A stretch of DNA of 64,000 bases from CADCWK01 sp965218235 (GCA_965218235.1 OZ244596.1:1054001-1118000); one strand, 5' to 3'. Positions 7,514 to 17,046 are shown, counted from the first letter of the stretch. Notes: generated from the sequence alone by a model not told the origin. A program made the numbers and translations.

Positions 7514-9928
7514 ATGGAGACCTCGCTGACCGTATCCCCGTTCATGCCATCGCCCGAGGCGACCGACCGCGTAGGGCCGGTGCCGCTGCCGGCGTTGCTT
7601 ACGCCGCTCCTCGGCCGCGAACGCGAACTCGCGTTGGCGGAGGCCCTGTTGCGCCGCGACGATGTCCGGCTGTTGACGATCACTGGGCCTGGCGGTATCG
7701 GCAAGACGCGCCTCGCCATCGAGATCGGCCGGGCCGCGATCGAGTCCTACGCCGACGGCGTGGTCTTCGTCCCGCTCGCGGTGGTCTCCGACCCCGAACA
7801 GGTCGCCATTGCGGTGGTCCGGGCGCTCGGACTGCAGGAGGCGCTCGGTGTCGCCGGGAGAGACACTCTCGTGGCGGTCCTGCGAGATGCCACAACCCTG
7901 CTACTTCTGGATAACTTCGAGCACCTCCTGGCGGCCGCCCCCCTCCTGACCGATCTCCTCATCGCCTGCCCGCGCCTCAGGATCGTCGTGACGAGCCGCG
8001 CATTGTTGCGTGTATCGGGAGAGTACGCCCTTCCGGTGCCGCCGCTCGTCCTGCCCAGCGCGGACGCGGACCACTCGCTCGCCGGAGTCTTCCGGTTCCC
8101 AGCGGTGCGGTTGTTCGTGGATCGGGTCCGGGCACTGATGCCGACGTTCGCGCTCTCGGACGAGACGGCGCCCCTGGTGGTCGCCATCTGTCGACACCTG
8201 GACGGATTACCGCTGGCGATCGAGCTGGCGGCGGCGCAGGCGGCGGTCCTCCCGCCGGCCGCCCTGCTCGCCCGGATCCAGGCACGGCTGTCGTTGCCGG
8301 TGGCCGGTCCGCGGGATGCCCCAACCCGTCTCCGCACGATCAGTGACGCGGTCGCCTGGAGCTACCAGCTCCTCACGCCCGACGAGCAACGCCTCCTCCG
8401 CCGGATCAGCGTCTTCACCGGCGGCTTCGGGCTGGACGCGGCCGAAGCCATCGGGGCGGTGGGATGCGGGAACGCGCTCCCTCGTTCCACCACGGTCTCC
8501 GTCCTGGACGGACTCGCCTCCCTGGTCGACAAGAGCCTGCTACGACAGGTGACGTGGGAAGGGGACGCTCGCTTCGACATGCTGGAGACGATTCGCGCGT
8601 TCGCGGCGGACCAGCTGGAGACAAGCGGCGAGGCAGATACCATGCGTGACGCGCACGAGACGTGGGCCATGGAACTGGCTGAGCCGGCCGAGCTGGCGGC
8701 CGCCCTGCCGGGCCGGGAGCGGCAGTTGCGTCGCCTGGAGATCGATCATGCCAACCTTCTCGCGGCGCTCACCTGGCTCGACCGGCGGGCCGACACCGAG
8801 CGGTTGCTGCGGCTGACGGCCTCCCTGGGGAGCTACTGGCTCGCCTACAGCCATGCCCGGGAGGGACGCGAATGGCTCGAGCGCGCGCTAGCGCGTGCCC
8901 CGGAAGCATCGAGTTCCGCCCTTGGCCGGGCCAGGATCAGCCTGGGAGGGCTGCTGCCACTGTTTGGCGAGGTCGAGCGCGCCGATCGGCTCCTGGCCGA
9001 TGGGATCGACGCGTTGGACGCGGACGTCAACGCTCCGGTGATCGCGCTCGCCCTCGTCCGGCGAGCGGGCGGCGCCAACCAGCTTGGGAAAAACCACCGG
9101 GCCGAGCACCTCCTCAATGAAGCGCTCGACCTGACAACCACCATCCACGACGTTGCCATCGCCAGGACCCTCACCGCGACGGTCCTGGCCAATCTCGGGG
9201 TCGCCGCCCATGGTCGCGGGGACTTCAACCGAGCCAGCGCATTGCATAAGCAGGCACTGGATATCTGCCGCGAGCATGGTTACGCGTTCGGCGTCGTCCG
9301 TTGCCTGCGCGATCTTGGCGATGTCAACCGCGATCGCGGCGACTTCGCCGGCGCGCTGGCCTGCTACCGCGAGTGCGTGGAACTCCTGGGGGAGCAGCGT
9401 GATCTGCGCGTCGTCGTCGATGCGCTGGAAGGCACGGCACTGGTGGCGGCGGCCTGGGGGCAACCAGCGCGGGCGGCCCGGCACCTGGGAGCCGCGGAGG
9501 CACTCCGGGAGCAGTACGGCGGAGCATTCATCCTCCCAACCGACCTCGCGGCGCACGAGCGCGTTCTCACGGTGATCCGATCGGCGCTCGACGAGGCGGA
9601 GCTCCGCGCCGGCTGGCTCGCCGGTCGTCGCACCGGCGTCGCCGGCGCGATCGCGGAGCTCCAGACCCTGACTCCCGCGGCGGACACCGCCAGAGGGGGC
9701 GATCCAGCCGCCGTCAAACTGTCGCCACGGGAGACGGAAGTCCTTCGCCTGCTCGTGACCGGTCTCCCCGATCGCGCCATCGCCCAGGCGCTGTTCCTCA
9801 GCGTGCGCACGGTCGAAGCTCACGTCGCGCACATCCTGACCAAGCTCGGCGTGCGGACGCGGACCGCGGCGGTCGGCGTAGCCCTTGCCGCCGGCCTCGT
9901 CGAGCCGGGATCCGGGACGTCTGACTGA
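7514..9928 (+). CDS. LuxR-family transcriptional regulator with STAND ATPase and TPR region
   Basis: An 804-residue regulator. It has an N-terminal NTPase with Walker A GPGGIGKT (58-65) and Walker B LLLLDNFEHL (~129-138), then arginine/sensor motifs such as RIVVTSRALL and the LDGLPLAIELAAA motif of AfsR-like STAND proteins. A winged-helix SYQLLTPDEQRLLRRISVFTGGF segment follows, then a helical TPR-like half, and a C-terminal LuxR/GerE HTH (residues ~736-790: LSPRETEVLRLLVTG, SVRTVEAHVAHILTKL). Such proteins are ATP-driven switches binding a ligand through the TPR part. The two next transcription units share a palindromic upstream element and are likely targets. Confidence 0.9.
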   Translation: METSLTVSPFMPSPEATDRVGPVPLPALLTPLLGRERELALAEALLRRDDVRLLTITGPGGIGKTRLAIEIGRAAIESYADGVVFVPLAVVSDPEQVAIAVVRALGLQEALGVAGRDTLVAVLRDATTLLLLDNFEHLLAAAPLLTDLLIACPRLRIVVTSRALLRVSGEYALPVPPLVLPSADADHSLAGVFRFPAVRLFVDRVRALMPTFALSDETAPLVVAICRHLDGLPLAIELAAAQAAVLPPAALLARIQARLSLPVAGPRDAPTRLRTISDAVAWSYQLLTPDEQRLLRRISVFTGGFGLDAAEAIGAVGCGNALPRSTTVSVLDGLASLVDKSLLRQVTWEGDARFDMLETIRAFAADQLETSGEADTMRDAHETWAMELAEPAELAAALPGRERQLRRLEIDHANLLAALTWLDRRADTERLLRLTASLGSYWLAYSHAREGREWLERALARAPEASSSALGRARISLGGLLPLFGEVERADRLLADGIDALDADVNAPVIALALVRRAGGANQLGKNHRAEHLLNEALDLTTTIHDVAIARTLTATVLANLGVAAHGRGDFNRASALHKQALDICREHGYAFGVVRCLRDLGDVNRDRGDFAGALACYRECVELLGEQRDLRVVVDALEGTALVAAAWGQPARAARHLGAAEALREQYGGAFILPTDLAAHERVLTVIRSALDEAELRAGWLAGRRTGVAGAIAELQTLTPAADTARGGDPAAVKLSPRETEVLRLLVTGLPDRAIAQALFLSVRTVEAHVAHILTKLGVRTRTAAVGVALAAGLVEPGSGTSD

Positions 9929-9995
9929 ACGGTCCGGCTGCGATGCCGCGTTGTCGGCGCCAGGCTGACCGGCGTCCAGGAGAACCACATTGATC

Positions 9996-10045
9996 CCGCG
10001 ATTAAGTACTGCCCAACACGAATCGCGTACCCGTACGAGTAGGCC
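9996..10045 (+). promoter_or_regulatory. Duplicated upstream element, copy A
   Basis: CCGCGATTAAGTAC, then a 17-base variable spacer, then GTACCCGTACGAGTAGGCC. It contains a near-perfect palindrome ACCCGTACGAGT (10029-10040) centred on CGTACG. It ends 80 bases before the ATG of the ABM-like gene. The same arrangement recurs at 10460-10511 at the same distance from the next gene, so it is probably a regulated promoter and a good candidate site for the adjacent LuxR-type regulator. Confidence 0.6.
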
Positions 10046-10125
10046 GGCGCAATGCGTTGGCCTACCATCGCGGAGCCGCCCCTCGTCCACCAAGTGACCG
10101 AAAAGCGGTCTCGAAGGGCTTCGAC

Positions 10126-10413
10126 ATGACCGTACTCGTTATCCGGCACAAGGTGCAGCACTACGACTCCTGGAAAGCGGTCTTCGACGAGGACGCCACC
10201 TCGCGCCGGGCCTTTGGCTCACGGAACGAACGGGTCTTTCGCGATGACCCTGACGCCGACGACATCCTGATCTACCTGGAGTGGGACGATGTCGAACGGG
10301 CTCAGCTCTTCGTCCGGTCCGCCGACCTGCGCGACGCGATGGTCCGCTCCGGAGTGGTAGACCGGCCGGACATCTGGATCCTGAAGGAGGGCGATCGCCG
10401 CGCGCGCTCCTGA
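10126..10413 (+). CDS. Small ABM/dimeric alpha-beta-barrel-like protein
   Basis: A 95-residue protein starting MTVLVIRHKVQHYDSW. The pattern of VRHKVxDYxxWKxxFDE, then an R-x-x-G-x-x-x-x-RVFR turn, then DDILIYLEWDDVERAQLFVRS and a closing Ser/Asp-Leu-Arg helix resembles the antibiotic-biosynthesis-monooxygenase/cyclase-like ferredoxin fold of stress-induced small proteins. Whether it acts enzymatically is unknown. It follows the LuxR-type regulator and is preceded by regulatory element A; the ATG at 10126 is preferred because the codons upstream have no similar content. Confidence 0.7.
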   Translation: MTVLVIRHKVQHYDSWKAVFDEDATSRRAFGSRNERVFRDDPDADDILIYLEWDDVERAQLFVRSADLRDAMVRSGVVDRPDIWILKEGDRRARS

Positions 10414-10459
10414 CCGGTGATGCCGTCACGATCGCTACCGGTGAAGCCAGACAACCTCG

Positions 10460-10511
10460 CCGCGATTAAGTACCGCTCCACTCGGGGATACCGTACTCGT
10501 ACGAATAGGAC
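10460..10511 (+). promoter_or_regulatory. Duplicated upstream element, copy B
   Basis: CCGCGATTAAGTAC, a 19-base spacer, then GTACTCGTACGAATAGGAC. The palindromic core is ACTCGTACGAAT (10495-10506), the counterpart of ACCCGTACGAGT in copy A. It ends 72 bases before the ATG of the serine hydrolase at 10583. Copies A and B are conserved in both blocks but not in the spacer, the pattern expected for functional promoter/operator sites rather than recent duplication. Confidence 0.6.
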
Positions 10512-10582
10512 AGCGATTCACGCGCACCTACAGTGACGGTGCCTTCCATTCAATCGCACCTACGCCCACGAGGAGATCGAAT

Positions 10583-11677
10583 ATGGACGTCAACCGCTTT
10601 GCCCGGGCCGCCAGGGACGTTCGCGCTCATTCCGTGACACGCCGTTCCCTGGTCCAGGGTGGTGCCGGGCTTGCCATCGGTGCCTTCGCGATCGGTCGGA
10701 ACGGGCGCGTGGCGGCCGCCCAGGGCGCGAGCGCAACGCCGGCGGCCGGTGCGGTGCCGGGCTGGGATGATGTCGACGACCTGCTCGCGGTCGCCGCGCC
10801 AGACACCGCCCTGCTGGCGGCGGAGCTCGTCGACGGTGCCTGCGAAACCATCCACGCCCTCGACGCCGACGCTGTCCTGCCAGTCGGCTCCAGCTTCAAG
10901 CTCTGGATCCTCGGGGCCCTGGCGCTGGAGATCCATGCTGGCCGTCTCGACTGGGACCAACTGGTCACGATCGAGGATCGCTACAAGAGCGTTCCGGGCG
11001 GGGATCTCCGCTTCGCGCTGGCCGGCACGCGCTACACGCTCCGCTACCTCACTGAGCGGATGATGCAGAAGAGCGACAACACGGCGACCGACCACGTCTT
11101 CTACCTCGTCGGACGGGACAAGGTTGAGGCGGCGATGGCGGCCATGGGCCACAGCGACCCCGCCCTGAACGAGCCAATCATCTCCACCCGGGAACTGGCG
11201 CTGCTCAAGTTCGGGAACTCCACCGAGTTCCTGGACGACTACTACGCGCTTCCCGTCCCGGAGCGCCGGGCGATCCTCGATGGCCCCCTCGCCGAGCAGA
11301 GCGTCGACAGCATCCCGGACCTTGACCAGACCGCCCCGCTCGAGATCGACCGGGTTGAATGGTTCGCCACCCGCGAAGACCTCTGCCACACGATGGCCTG
11401 GCTCCACGCGAAAGCCACCGAGACCGGGATGCGGCCGGTGACCGAGGCGATGGCCCTGGAGACGCAGCTGGCCTTCGACGGTGAAGTCTGGCCGTTCGTC
11501 GGCTTCAAGGGCGGTTCGGAATTCGGCGTCCTGAGCGGCTCCTGGCTGCTCCAGCGCGCGGACGGCCGCGACTTCGTCTACAGCGTCGGGTTCAAGAACC
11601 CGGACGAGGCGATCGACATGCCCGCGGCGATCGCGGCGATGGAGGCGGGTCGGGATCGCCTGGCGCTGACCCCATAG
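10583..11677 (+). CDS. Tat-exported class A beta-lactamase-like serine hydrolase
   Basis: A 364-residue protein. The twin-arginine leader (TRRSLVQGGAG, residues 19-29) and an AAAQ-type cleavage region are followed by an Ala/Thr/Pro linker. All three class A motifs are visible: SxxK as SSFK at 103-106, SDN at 164-166 (MQKSDNTATDH), and KGGS near residue 308 in the KTG position. It acts outside the cytoplasmic membrane, either as a beta-lactamase or as a D,D-peptidase/esterase relative; substrate cannot be decided. Its own promoter is probably element B. Confidence 0.85.
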   Translation: MDVNRFARAARDVRAHSVTRRSLVQGGAGLAIGAFAIGRNGRVAAAQGASATPAAGAVPGWDDVDDLLAVAAPDTALLAAELVDGACETIHALDADAVLPVGSSFKLWILGALALEIHAGRLDWDQLVTIEDRYKSVPGGDLRFALAGTRYTLRYLTERMMQKSDNTATDHVFYLVGRDKVEAAMAAMGHSDPALNEPIISTRELALLKFGNSTEFLDDYYALPVPERRAILDGPLAEQSVDSIPDLDQTAPLEIDRVEWFATREDLCHTMAWLHAKATETGMRPVTEAMALETQLAFDGEVWPFVGFKGGSEFGVLSGSWLLQRADGRDFVYSVGFKNPDEAIDMPAAIAAMEAGRDRLALTP

Positions 11678-11761
11678 GCGCGAGCAGCCAGCAACGGACC
11701 GCGGACCGCGCCGCCCACGCCGTTCAGGGAGAGCGCTCCGGCCACCTCGCAAGGAGTCCCG

Positions 11762-13060
11762 ATGACATCAGGCTGCTTCGATGCGACCACCAGGGCGCTG
11801 GCTGCCCGCCGGCTCACCCGGCGGGCAGCGCTGGAGGGCGGGACGGCGGTGCTTGCCGCCGCGCTCGGTCCCACAGTGCGAGCCCGCGCCGTTCAGAGCC
11901 CTGCCACGCCGCTCCCGGACAACGCCTCGGACCCGGCGGCGGCGATCGTCGCCCTGGCCCGGGAGGTGATGGTCAGCGATGCCCTGCGGGCGGTCATCCT
12001 GCGCGTCACGGTCGGCGGCGACGAGGTGGTGACCTCCGCCCTGGGCGAGTCGATGACCGGCGTCCCGGCCACGACCGACATGCGGTTCCGCAACGGCGCC
12101 GTCGCCATCTCCTACATGACCACCCTGCTGGTCCTGTTCGTGGATCGCGGCCTCGTTCAACTGGACGACCCAATCGCGCCCTGGGTGACTGGCGTGCCCG
12201 GACTGCCGGACACCGACCGCGTTACCTTGCGGATGCTGGCGAACATGACGGCGGGCTACCCCGACTATGTGCAGAACCCCCAGCTCGACGAGGAGCTCTA
12301 CGCCGATCCGTTCCGCATCTGAACCCCGCAGGAACTCATGGCGATCGGGATCTCCGCGCCCCGCCGCTTCGCGCCGGGCACGAACTGGGACTACTCCCAC
12401 ACCAACTACGTCATCCTCGGCCGGGCACTTCAGGAGATCGGCGGCGCGCCCCTCGACGCGCTGCTGCGGGCGGAGGTCCTCGAGCCGCTCAGGCTGACCG
12501 GCACGTCCAGCTCCATGGTCGCCACCGTCGCCGAGCCGGCCCTGCACGCCTTCAGCTCGGAGCGGCGCCAGACCCTCGGCATCGACCCGGCCGTCCGCTT
12601 CTACGAGGAGTCGACCTTCTGGAACCCCTTCTGGACGCTGGCGGAGGGCGCGATCCAGACGACGACGATCCACGACATGACCGCGACGGCCGAAGCGATC
12701 GGCACGGGCATGCTCCTCTCACCGAAGTCCCATCGGGCCCGGATCGCCCCGGACCTGTTTGGCTTCGGCGCGCTGCTGGACGGCTGCCCGGCCTGCCACA
12801 CGCTGGACGAGGACTACAACTATGGCCTCGGCGTCGTGCTGGCGGGCGAGTGGATCCTGCAGAACCCGCTGTTCGCCGGGTGCGGCTCCGTCGAAGCCTA
12901 TCTGCCGGCGCAGCAGATCGCGATCGCGGTCGCGACGACCTTCGCTGAGGAGGCGTTCGACGAGCAGGGCAACAACCGGCATCAGCGGGCCAGCTCGGAG
13001 ATCTTCGCGGCCGTCGGCGCCTTACTGGCGCCCGACCATGCCCCACCGGGAGGAGCGTAG
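11762..13060 (+). pseudogene. Beta-lactamase-family hydrolase interrupted by an in-frame TGA
   Basis: Two same-frame segments, 11762-12319 and 12323-13060, read as one protein of about 430 residues with a Tat-like leader (LTRRAALEGG). They are separated only by TGA at 12320-12322. The frame reads ADPFRI-stop-TPQELMAIGIS, and relatives have Trp at this place (PFRxWTPxELIxIG), so TGG to TGA is the simplest change. The YxN-type motif (WDYSHTNYVILG) lies after the stop. The usual SxxK position reads AVAI (residues 113-116), so classical catalysis is doubtful even in the intact ancestor. Alternatives are a sequencing error, readthrough, or restart at ATG 12338. Confidence 0.7.
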
Positions 13061-13116
13061 CGTCGAACGAACGCGATCCGGACCGATTCACCACAGTCCC
13101 GAAAGGGGAGCATTCC

Positions 13117-14784
13117 ATGAACACGCACGATCTGACGACCGACGTCCCGTCCGCTGATTCCCGACGCATCTCGCGCCGCCGAGCCGTCGGCTACGGCGGG
13201 GCCGGTCTGGCCGGCTCCGTCCTCGCGGCCGCCAGCCTGAACCGGGACGCGGCCGCCCAGGACGACGCCACGCCGGTCGCCGGGACCACCGGCGAAGCCA
13301 CACCGGGGGTGACCGCTGACGGGGTCGCGGCTGCGGCGGCGCAGCTTGACGCGATCGTGGCCGATCTGCTGCGGCAAACTGGCATCCCGGGGCTGGCCGT
13401 CGCCATCGTCCATCAGGGTGAGGTCGTCCGTCTCGCCAGCTACGGCGTCCGCGAGGTGGGTACCGGTGAGCAGGTCGACGCCGATACCGTCTTCCAGCTC
13501 GCGTCCGTCTCCAAGTGTCTGGCGGGGACCACGGTCGCGGCGGTGGTTGGCGACGGGAACATCACCTGGGACACGCGGATCAGCGAGATCGATCCCTCGT
13601 TCGCCATGTACGACTCCTGGGTCACGCACGAGGTAACGCTGACTGACCTGTTCTCGCACCGGTCCGGGATGGTGGACCATGCGGGCGACCACTTGGAGGA
13701 CCTGAGCTACGACCGGGCCGAGATCCTGCATCGCCTGCGCTACCTCCGGCCCGAAGGTCCCTTTCGTGCCCACTACGCCTACACCAACTTTGGGCTGACC
13801 GCGGCGGCGGTTGCCGCGGCGACCACGACCGGGATGGCGTGGGAAGATCTGGCCGCTGCCCGTCTCTACGAGCCGTTGGGAATGACCAGCACGAGCTCCC
13901 GCTTCGACGATTTCATGGCCGCCGCGAACCGGGCCCACCCCCACGTCCTCGTCGACGGCGCCTGGGTCGCCAGGTATCAACGGCAGCCCGACGCCCAGTC
14001 GCCGGCGGGCGGCGTCAGCTCGTCCGTGCGCGACCTCGCCCAGTGGCTTCGCCTGCTTCTGGCGGGCGGCACGGTCGATGGCCAGGAGGTCGTCGACGCG
14101 ACGGCGCTGAGCGATACCTTCCGGCCCCACAGCGTGTCCAATCTGGCGGCAGACCCAGCCAATGACCGAACGGGTTTCTACGGTCTGGGCTGGAACGTCA
14201 GCTACAACGAGACGGGCGGAGTCCGGCTTAGCCATTCGGGCGCCTTCGGACTCGGCGCCGCGACCACTGTCGCGCTCCTCCCCGCCGACCAGCTCGGGAT
14301 CGTCGTCCTCTCCAACGCGGCGCCGATCGGTCTCGTCGAGGCGGTCACCCAGAGCTTCACGGATCTCGTGACCACCGGCACCGTTACCCGCGACTGGCTG
14401 GCGCTGATCGGGCCGATCATCGAGAAGGACGTCGCGCCAAACTACGGCCAGACAGTGAACTACAGCGCGCCACCGGCCGATCCCGGGCCGGCACTCGACC
14501 TCGAGGCCTACGCCGGGACCTTCACGAACGACTACTACGGCGACGCCGGCATCACAGTGGACGGAGATGCCCTGGTGATCCACCTGGGACCCGACCAGAC
14601 CCCGTTCGCGATGCGCCACTTCAACCACGACGTATTCCTCTTCCAGCCTGTCGGAGAGAATGCTGGCGGTGAGAGCGCCGTCTCGTTCGCGGTCGGTGCG
14701 GATGGCCTCGCCGGCAACGTCACGGTCGAGATCCTGGATAGCAGTGGCCAGGGCACGTTTCTCCGGGCGATCCCGGAGGAGTAG
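13117..14784 (+). CDS. Tat-exported class C beta-lactamase-fold serine hydrolase
   Basis: A 555-residue extracytoplasmic hydrolase. The leader has SRRISRRRAVGYGGAG and ends near AAAQD, then an ATP-rich linker. The catalytic SxxK is SVSK at residues 130-133 and the YxN motif is YTN at 222-224; HSGAFGLGAAT supplies the HxG-type third motif. A C-terminal lipocalin-like extension (YAGTFTNDYYGDAGITVDGD) matches the DUF3471 tail common in these proteins. It is the third serine hydrolase in tandem, with a GGGGAG ribosome site before ATG 13117. Substrate: peptide, ester or beta-lactam, not resolved. Confidence 0.9.
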   Translation: MNTHDLTTDVPSADSRRISRRRAVGYGGAGLAGSVLAAASLNRDAAAQDDATPVAGTTGEATPGVTADGVAAAAAQLDAIVADLLRQTGIPGLAVAIVHQGEVVRLASYGVREVGTGEQVDADTVFQLASVSKCLAGTTVAAVVGDGNITWDTRISEIDPSFAMYDSWVTHEVTLTDLFSHRSGMVDHAGDHLEDLSYDRAEILHRLRYLRPEGPFRAHYAYTNFGLTAAAVAAATTTGMAWEDLAAARLYEPLGMTSTSSRFDDFMAAANRAHPHVLVDGAWVARYQRQPDAQSPAGGVSSSVRDLAQWLRLLLAGGTVDGQEVVDATALSDTFRPHSVSNLAADPANDRTGFYGLGWNVSYNETGGVRLSHSGAFGLGAATTVALLPADQLGIVVLSNAAPIGLVEAVTQSFTDLVTTGTVTRDWLALIGPIIEKDVAPNYGQTVNYSAPPADPGPALDLEAYAGTFTNDYYGDAGITVDGDALVIHLGPDQTPFAMRHFNHDVFLFQPVGENAGGESAVSFAVGADGLAGNVTVEILDSSGQGTFLRAIPEE

Positions 14785-14975
14785 CACGCCGTCGGGCGCC
14801 ACCAGGCGAGGAACGGTAGCGCAGCGAATCCCGGCCACGATGCGCGATCACAGGACCCCTGGATTGGTCGGCCAAGACCAACGGTACCGGAACCTCGCCG
14901 GGGCTGGCATTCCCTGTGCCTGAATCCACCGCAGACCTGCCCACCCCGGCAGACGCGGACGATCAGGAGACAGGG

Positions 14976-15326
14976 ATGGCGACGACCGATCACCGGCAGG
15001 ACGACCAGCAGACCAGCGACGAGTTCCACGACCTCGTCAATATGACGCCCAGTGCGCTCGGGAAGTGGCTGGACACCGACGAGAGCACGTCCGTCGGCCA
15101 GAAGAAGGACGGCCGGGGCGAGTCGACGGGCCACCACATGGGCCACGAGATCGTCGCTCTGCTCCACAAGAAGAAGTCGGACTACGACGACGACGACGTC
15201 GCCCGGATGCGCAAGGTGACCGGCTACATCAAGCGCCATACCGCCCAGCGGCCTGACGGCGACGTAGCGGAGACGCCGTGGCGCTACAGCCTGATGAACT
15301 GGGGCCATGATCCGCTGAAGAAGTAA
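14976..15326 (+). CDS. DUF3140 domain-containing protein
   Basis: A 116-residue, highly charged soluble protein. The conserved run FHDLVNMTPSALGKWLDTDES, then SVGQKKDG, GHHMGHEIVALLHKKKSDY and MRKVTGYIKRHTAQRP, ending with WRYSLMNWGHDPLK, is that of the DUF3140 family, whose function is not known. ATG 14976 is chosen because AGGAG lies seven bases upstream; an upstream GTG at 14916 gives an extra 20 residues without ribosome site. Not obviously linked to its neighbours. Confidence 0.85.
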   Translation: MATTDHRQDDQQTSDEFHDLVNMTPSALGKWLDTDESTSVGQKKDGRGESTGHHMGHEIVALLHKKKSDYDDDDVARMRKVTGYIKRHTAQRPDGDVAETPWRYSLMNWGHDPLKK

Positions 15327-15607
15327 TGCCCGTGAGACCAGAAGACCAGGAAGCGACCGCTGGGGTATCGCTGCGATGACGCATGCGCGGCCTCCGTGCG
15401 TCGCGTGCGATTCCGCCCCTCATCTGCCATCATGACGAGCGGCTTTCTGCTGGCTATCCTATCAACATGCCGGCCACCCATGACGGCTGTCTGTAGCAGT
15501 GGGTCGGATTGCCCATGCGGGCGCATGCGAGCATCCCTTTTGCGCTTCGTCGTCCTCCGCCTCCAGTGAACGGCCTGGGGCGTCAGATCTCGAGAAGTGA
15601 GGTAGAC

Positions 15608-16945
15608 ATGTCCCGTTCTCCCCTCGGTGATTCCCGCTCATCGCTCCGCCTCGGCCGTCGCCAGTTCGCCGGCGCCGCGGGTCTGGCCGTGGGCGCGCTC
15701 GGCGTGCTGCCCTTCGTCGGGACCGCGCAGGACGCAACGCCCGCGGCCACGCCAGTGGTGCCCGCGGTGACGCCGTACGGCGGCGAAGAGGCCACCATCA
15801 CCTATGGCTTCTGGGACACGGCCCAGGAGTCGGCGATCGACGAGCAGATCGGGGCATTCAACGCACTGTTCCCGAACATCACGATCGAGAAGCAGATCGT
15901 TCCGTGGGCCAACTACTGGACGCAACTGCAGACGGCGGTAAGCGGTGGTGCGCCGTTCGACGTCTTCTGGATGAACAGCACGAACTTCCCTCCTTACGCA
16001 TTAGCCGGCGCACTTCACCCCATCAACCAGATCATCGGTGGGGACGGCATCGCGGTCGATCGACTGCCCGCCGCGCTGGTCGCTCCCTACGCCTTGGGTG
16101 GCGTCCAGTACGGCGTCCCCCGCGACTTCGACGCGATCGCCATCTACTACAACAAGACGCTCTTCGACGACGCCAGCGTCGCGTACCCGACCGCTGCGTG
16201 GACCTGGGACGACTTCCGGTCCGCCGCCGAGCAGCTGACCAACACGGACGCCGGGATCTGGGGCGCCGGATTGCAGACGAGCTTCCAGGAGAACTGGATC
16301 AACTTCGTCTACCAGAACAACGGCGAACTGTTGAACGAGAGCCTCACGGACGTGGTGCTCAACCAGCCCGCCGGCGACGAGGCGATCCAGTACGTCACGG
16401 GGTTCTTCACGGATGGTCTGACGCCATCGATCGCGGTGCAGCAGTCGAATCCGGTGGCCGACACCCTGTTCCCCGCGGGTCAGGTTGCCTTCATGCCCGC
16501 CGGGTCCTTCCGGGCGGCGACCTACGGCGCGCTCGACCTCGATCTCGGCGTGGCGCCGCTCCCATCGAAGGCTCGGCAGGCCACGATCACGGCAGGGGTC
16601 GCGAACGTCATCTGGAGCGGCACCAGCAACCCTGGCGCCGCGCTGGAATGGGTCAAATATCTTCACGGCGACGAAGCCCAGACGATCCTCGGGCGGAGTG
16701 GATCAACGATCCCCGCGCTGGCGGGTACCCAGCAGGGGTGGGTTGACTCAGTTCCCGCCCTTGACCTCCAGGTCTTCGTCGATGCCGCGCAGAACTATGG
16801 CGTCAACTTCGACTGGCCGCAGAATGTCGGGGACTGGCTGACTGGCGTCCAGGATGTCCTGGTTGACGGTTGGGCCGGCAACATCCCCGCGGAAGAGATT
16901 TCGATGCGGGCCACGGAGGCCGGCAACGCCGTCCTGAAGGCATAG
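15608..16945 (+). CDS. CUT1 sugar ABC transporter substrate-binding protein
   Basis: A 445-residue extracellular solute-binding protein, family 1. The Tat-type leader LGRRQFAGAAGLAVGALGV is followed by an ATP-rich linker, then ITYGFWDTAQESAIDEQIGAFN and NITIEKQIVPWANYWTQLQT, typical opening strands of MalE-like proteins. PFDVFWMNSTNFP and the hinge strand DAIAIYYNKTLFDDA follow. It is the first gene of an operon with two permeases; no ATPase gene, so a shared MsmK/MalK-like ATPase is expected. Substrate unknown. ATG 15608 has a GAGGT site. Confidence 0.9.
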   Translation: MSRSPLGDSRSSLRLGRRQFAGAAGLAVGALGVLPFVGTAQDATPAATPVVPAVTPYGGEEATITYGFWDTAQESAIDEQIGAFNALFPNITIEKQIVPWANYWTQLQTAVSGGAPFDVFWMNSTNFPPYALAGALHPINQIIGGDGIAVDRLPAALVAPYALGGVQYGVPRDFDAIAIYYNKTLFDDASVAYPTAAWTWDDFRSAAEQLTNTDAGIWGAGLQTSFQENWINFVYQNNGELLNESLTDVVLNQPAGDEAIQYVTGFFTDGLTPSIAVQQSNPVADTLFPAGQVAFMPAGSFRAATYGALDLDLGVAPLPSKARQATITAGVANVIWSGTSNPGAALEWVKYLHGDEAQTILGRSGSTIPALAGTQQGWVDSVPALDLQVFVDAAQNYGVNFDWPQNVGDWLTGVQDVLVDGWAGNIPAEEISMRATEAGNAVLKA

Positions 16946-16968
16946 CCCCGGGGCACTACATCCGTGTG

Positions 16969-16992
16969 CGGGGGTATCCCCGGATACCCCCG
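16969..16992 (+). terminator. Perfect hairpin between binding-protein and permease genes
   Basis: CGGGGGTATCC-CC-GGATACCCCCG, an 11-bp perfect stem with a two-base loop, 24 bases after the binding-protein stop. It has no U-tract. In binding-protein operons such hairpins protect the upstream message or cause partial termination, making binding protein exceed permease. Confidence 0.6.
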
Positions 16993-17046
16993 ACGTCATG
17001 AGCGAGCGAACGCCTTCCGGGATGCCGGCGCCAGGACCTCAGGGTC

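Noticed and set aside
7258..7914. 218-codon open frame ahead of and overlapping the LuxR-type regulator
   Set aside because: It overlaps the well-supported regulator out of frame, with Arg-rich composition typical of shadow frames.
12338..13060. Independent start of a second gene at ATG 12338
   Set aside because: The frame and homology continue from the upstream segment across the TGA; no ribosome site precedes 12338, and a protein without the first half of the fold is unlikely, though restart cannot be excluded.
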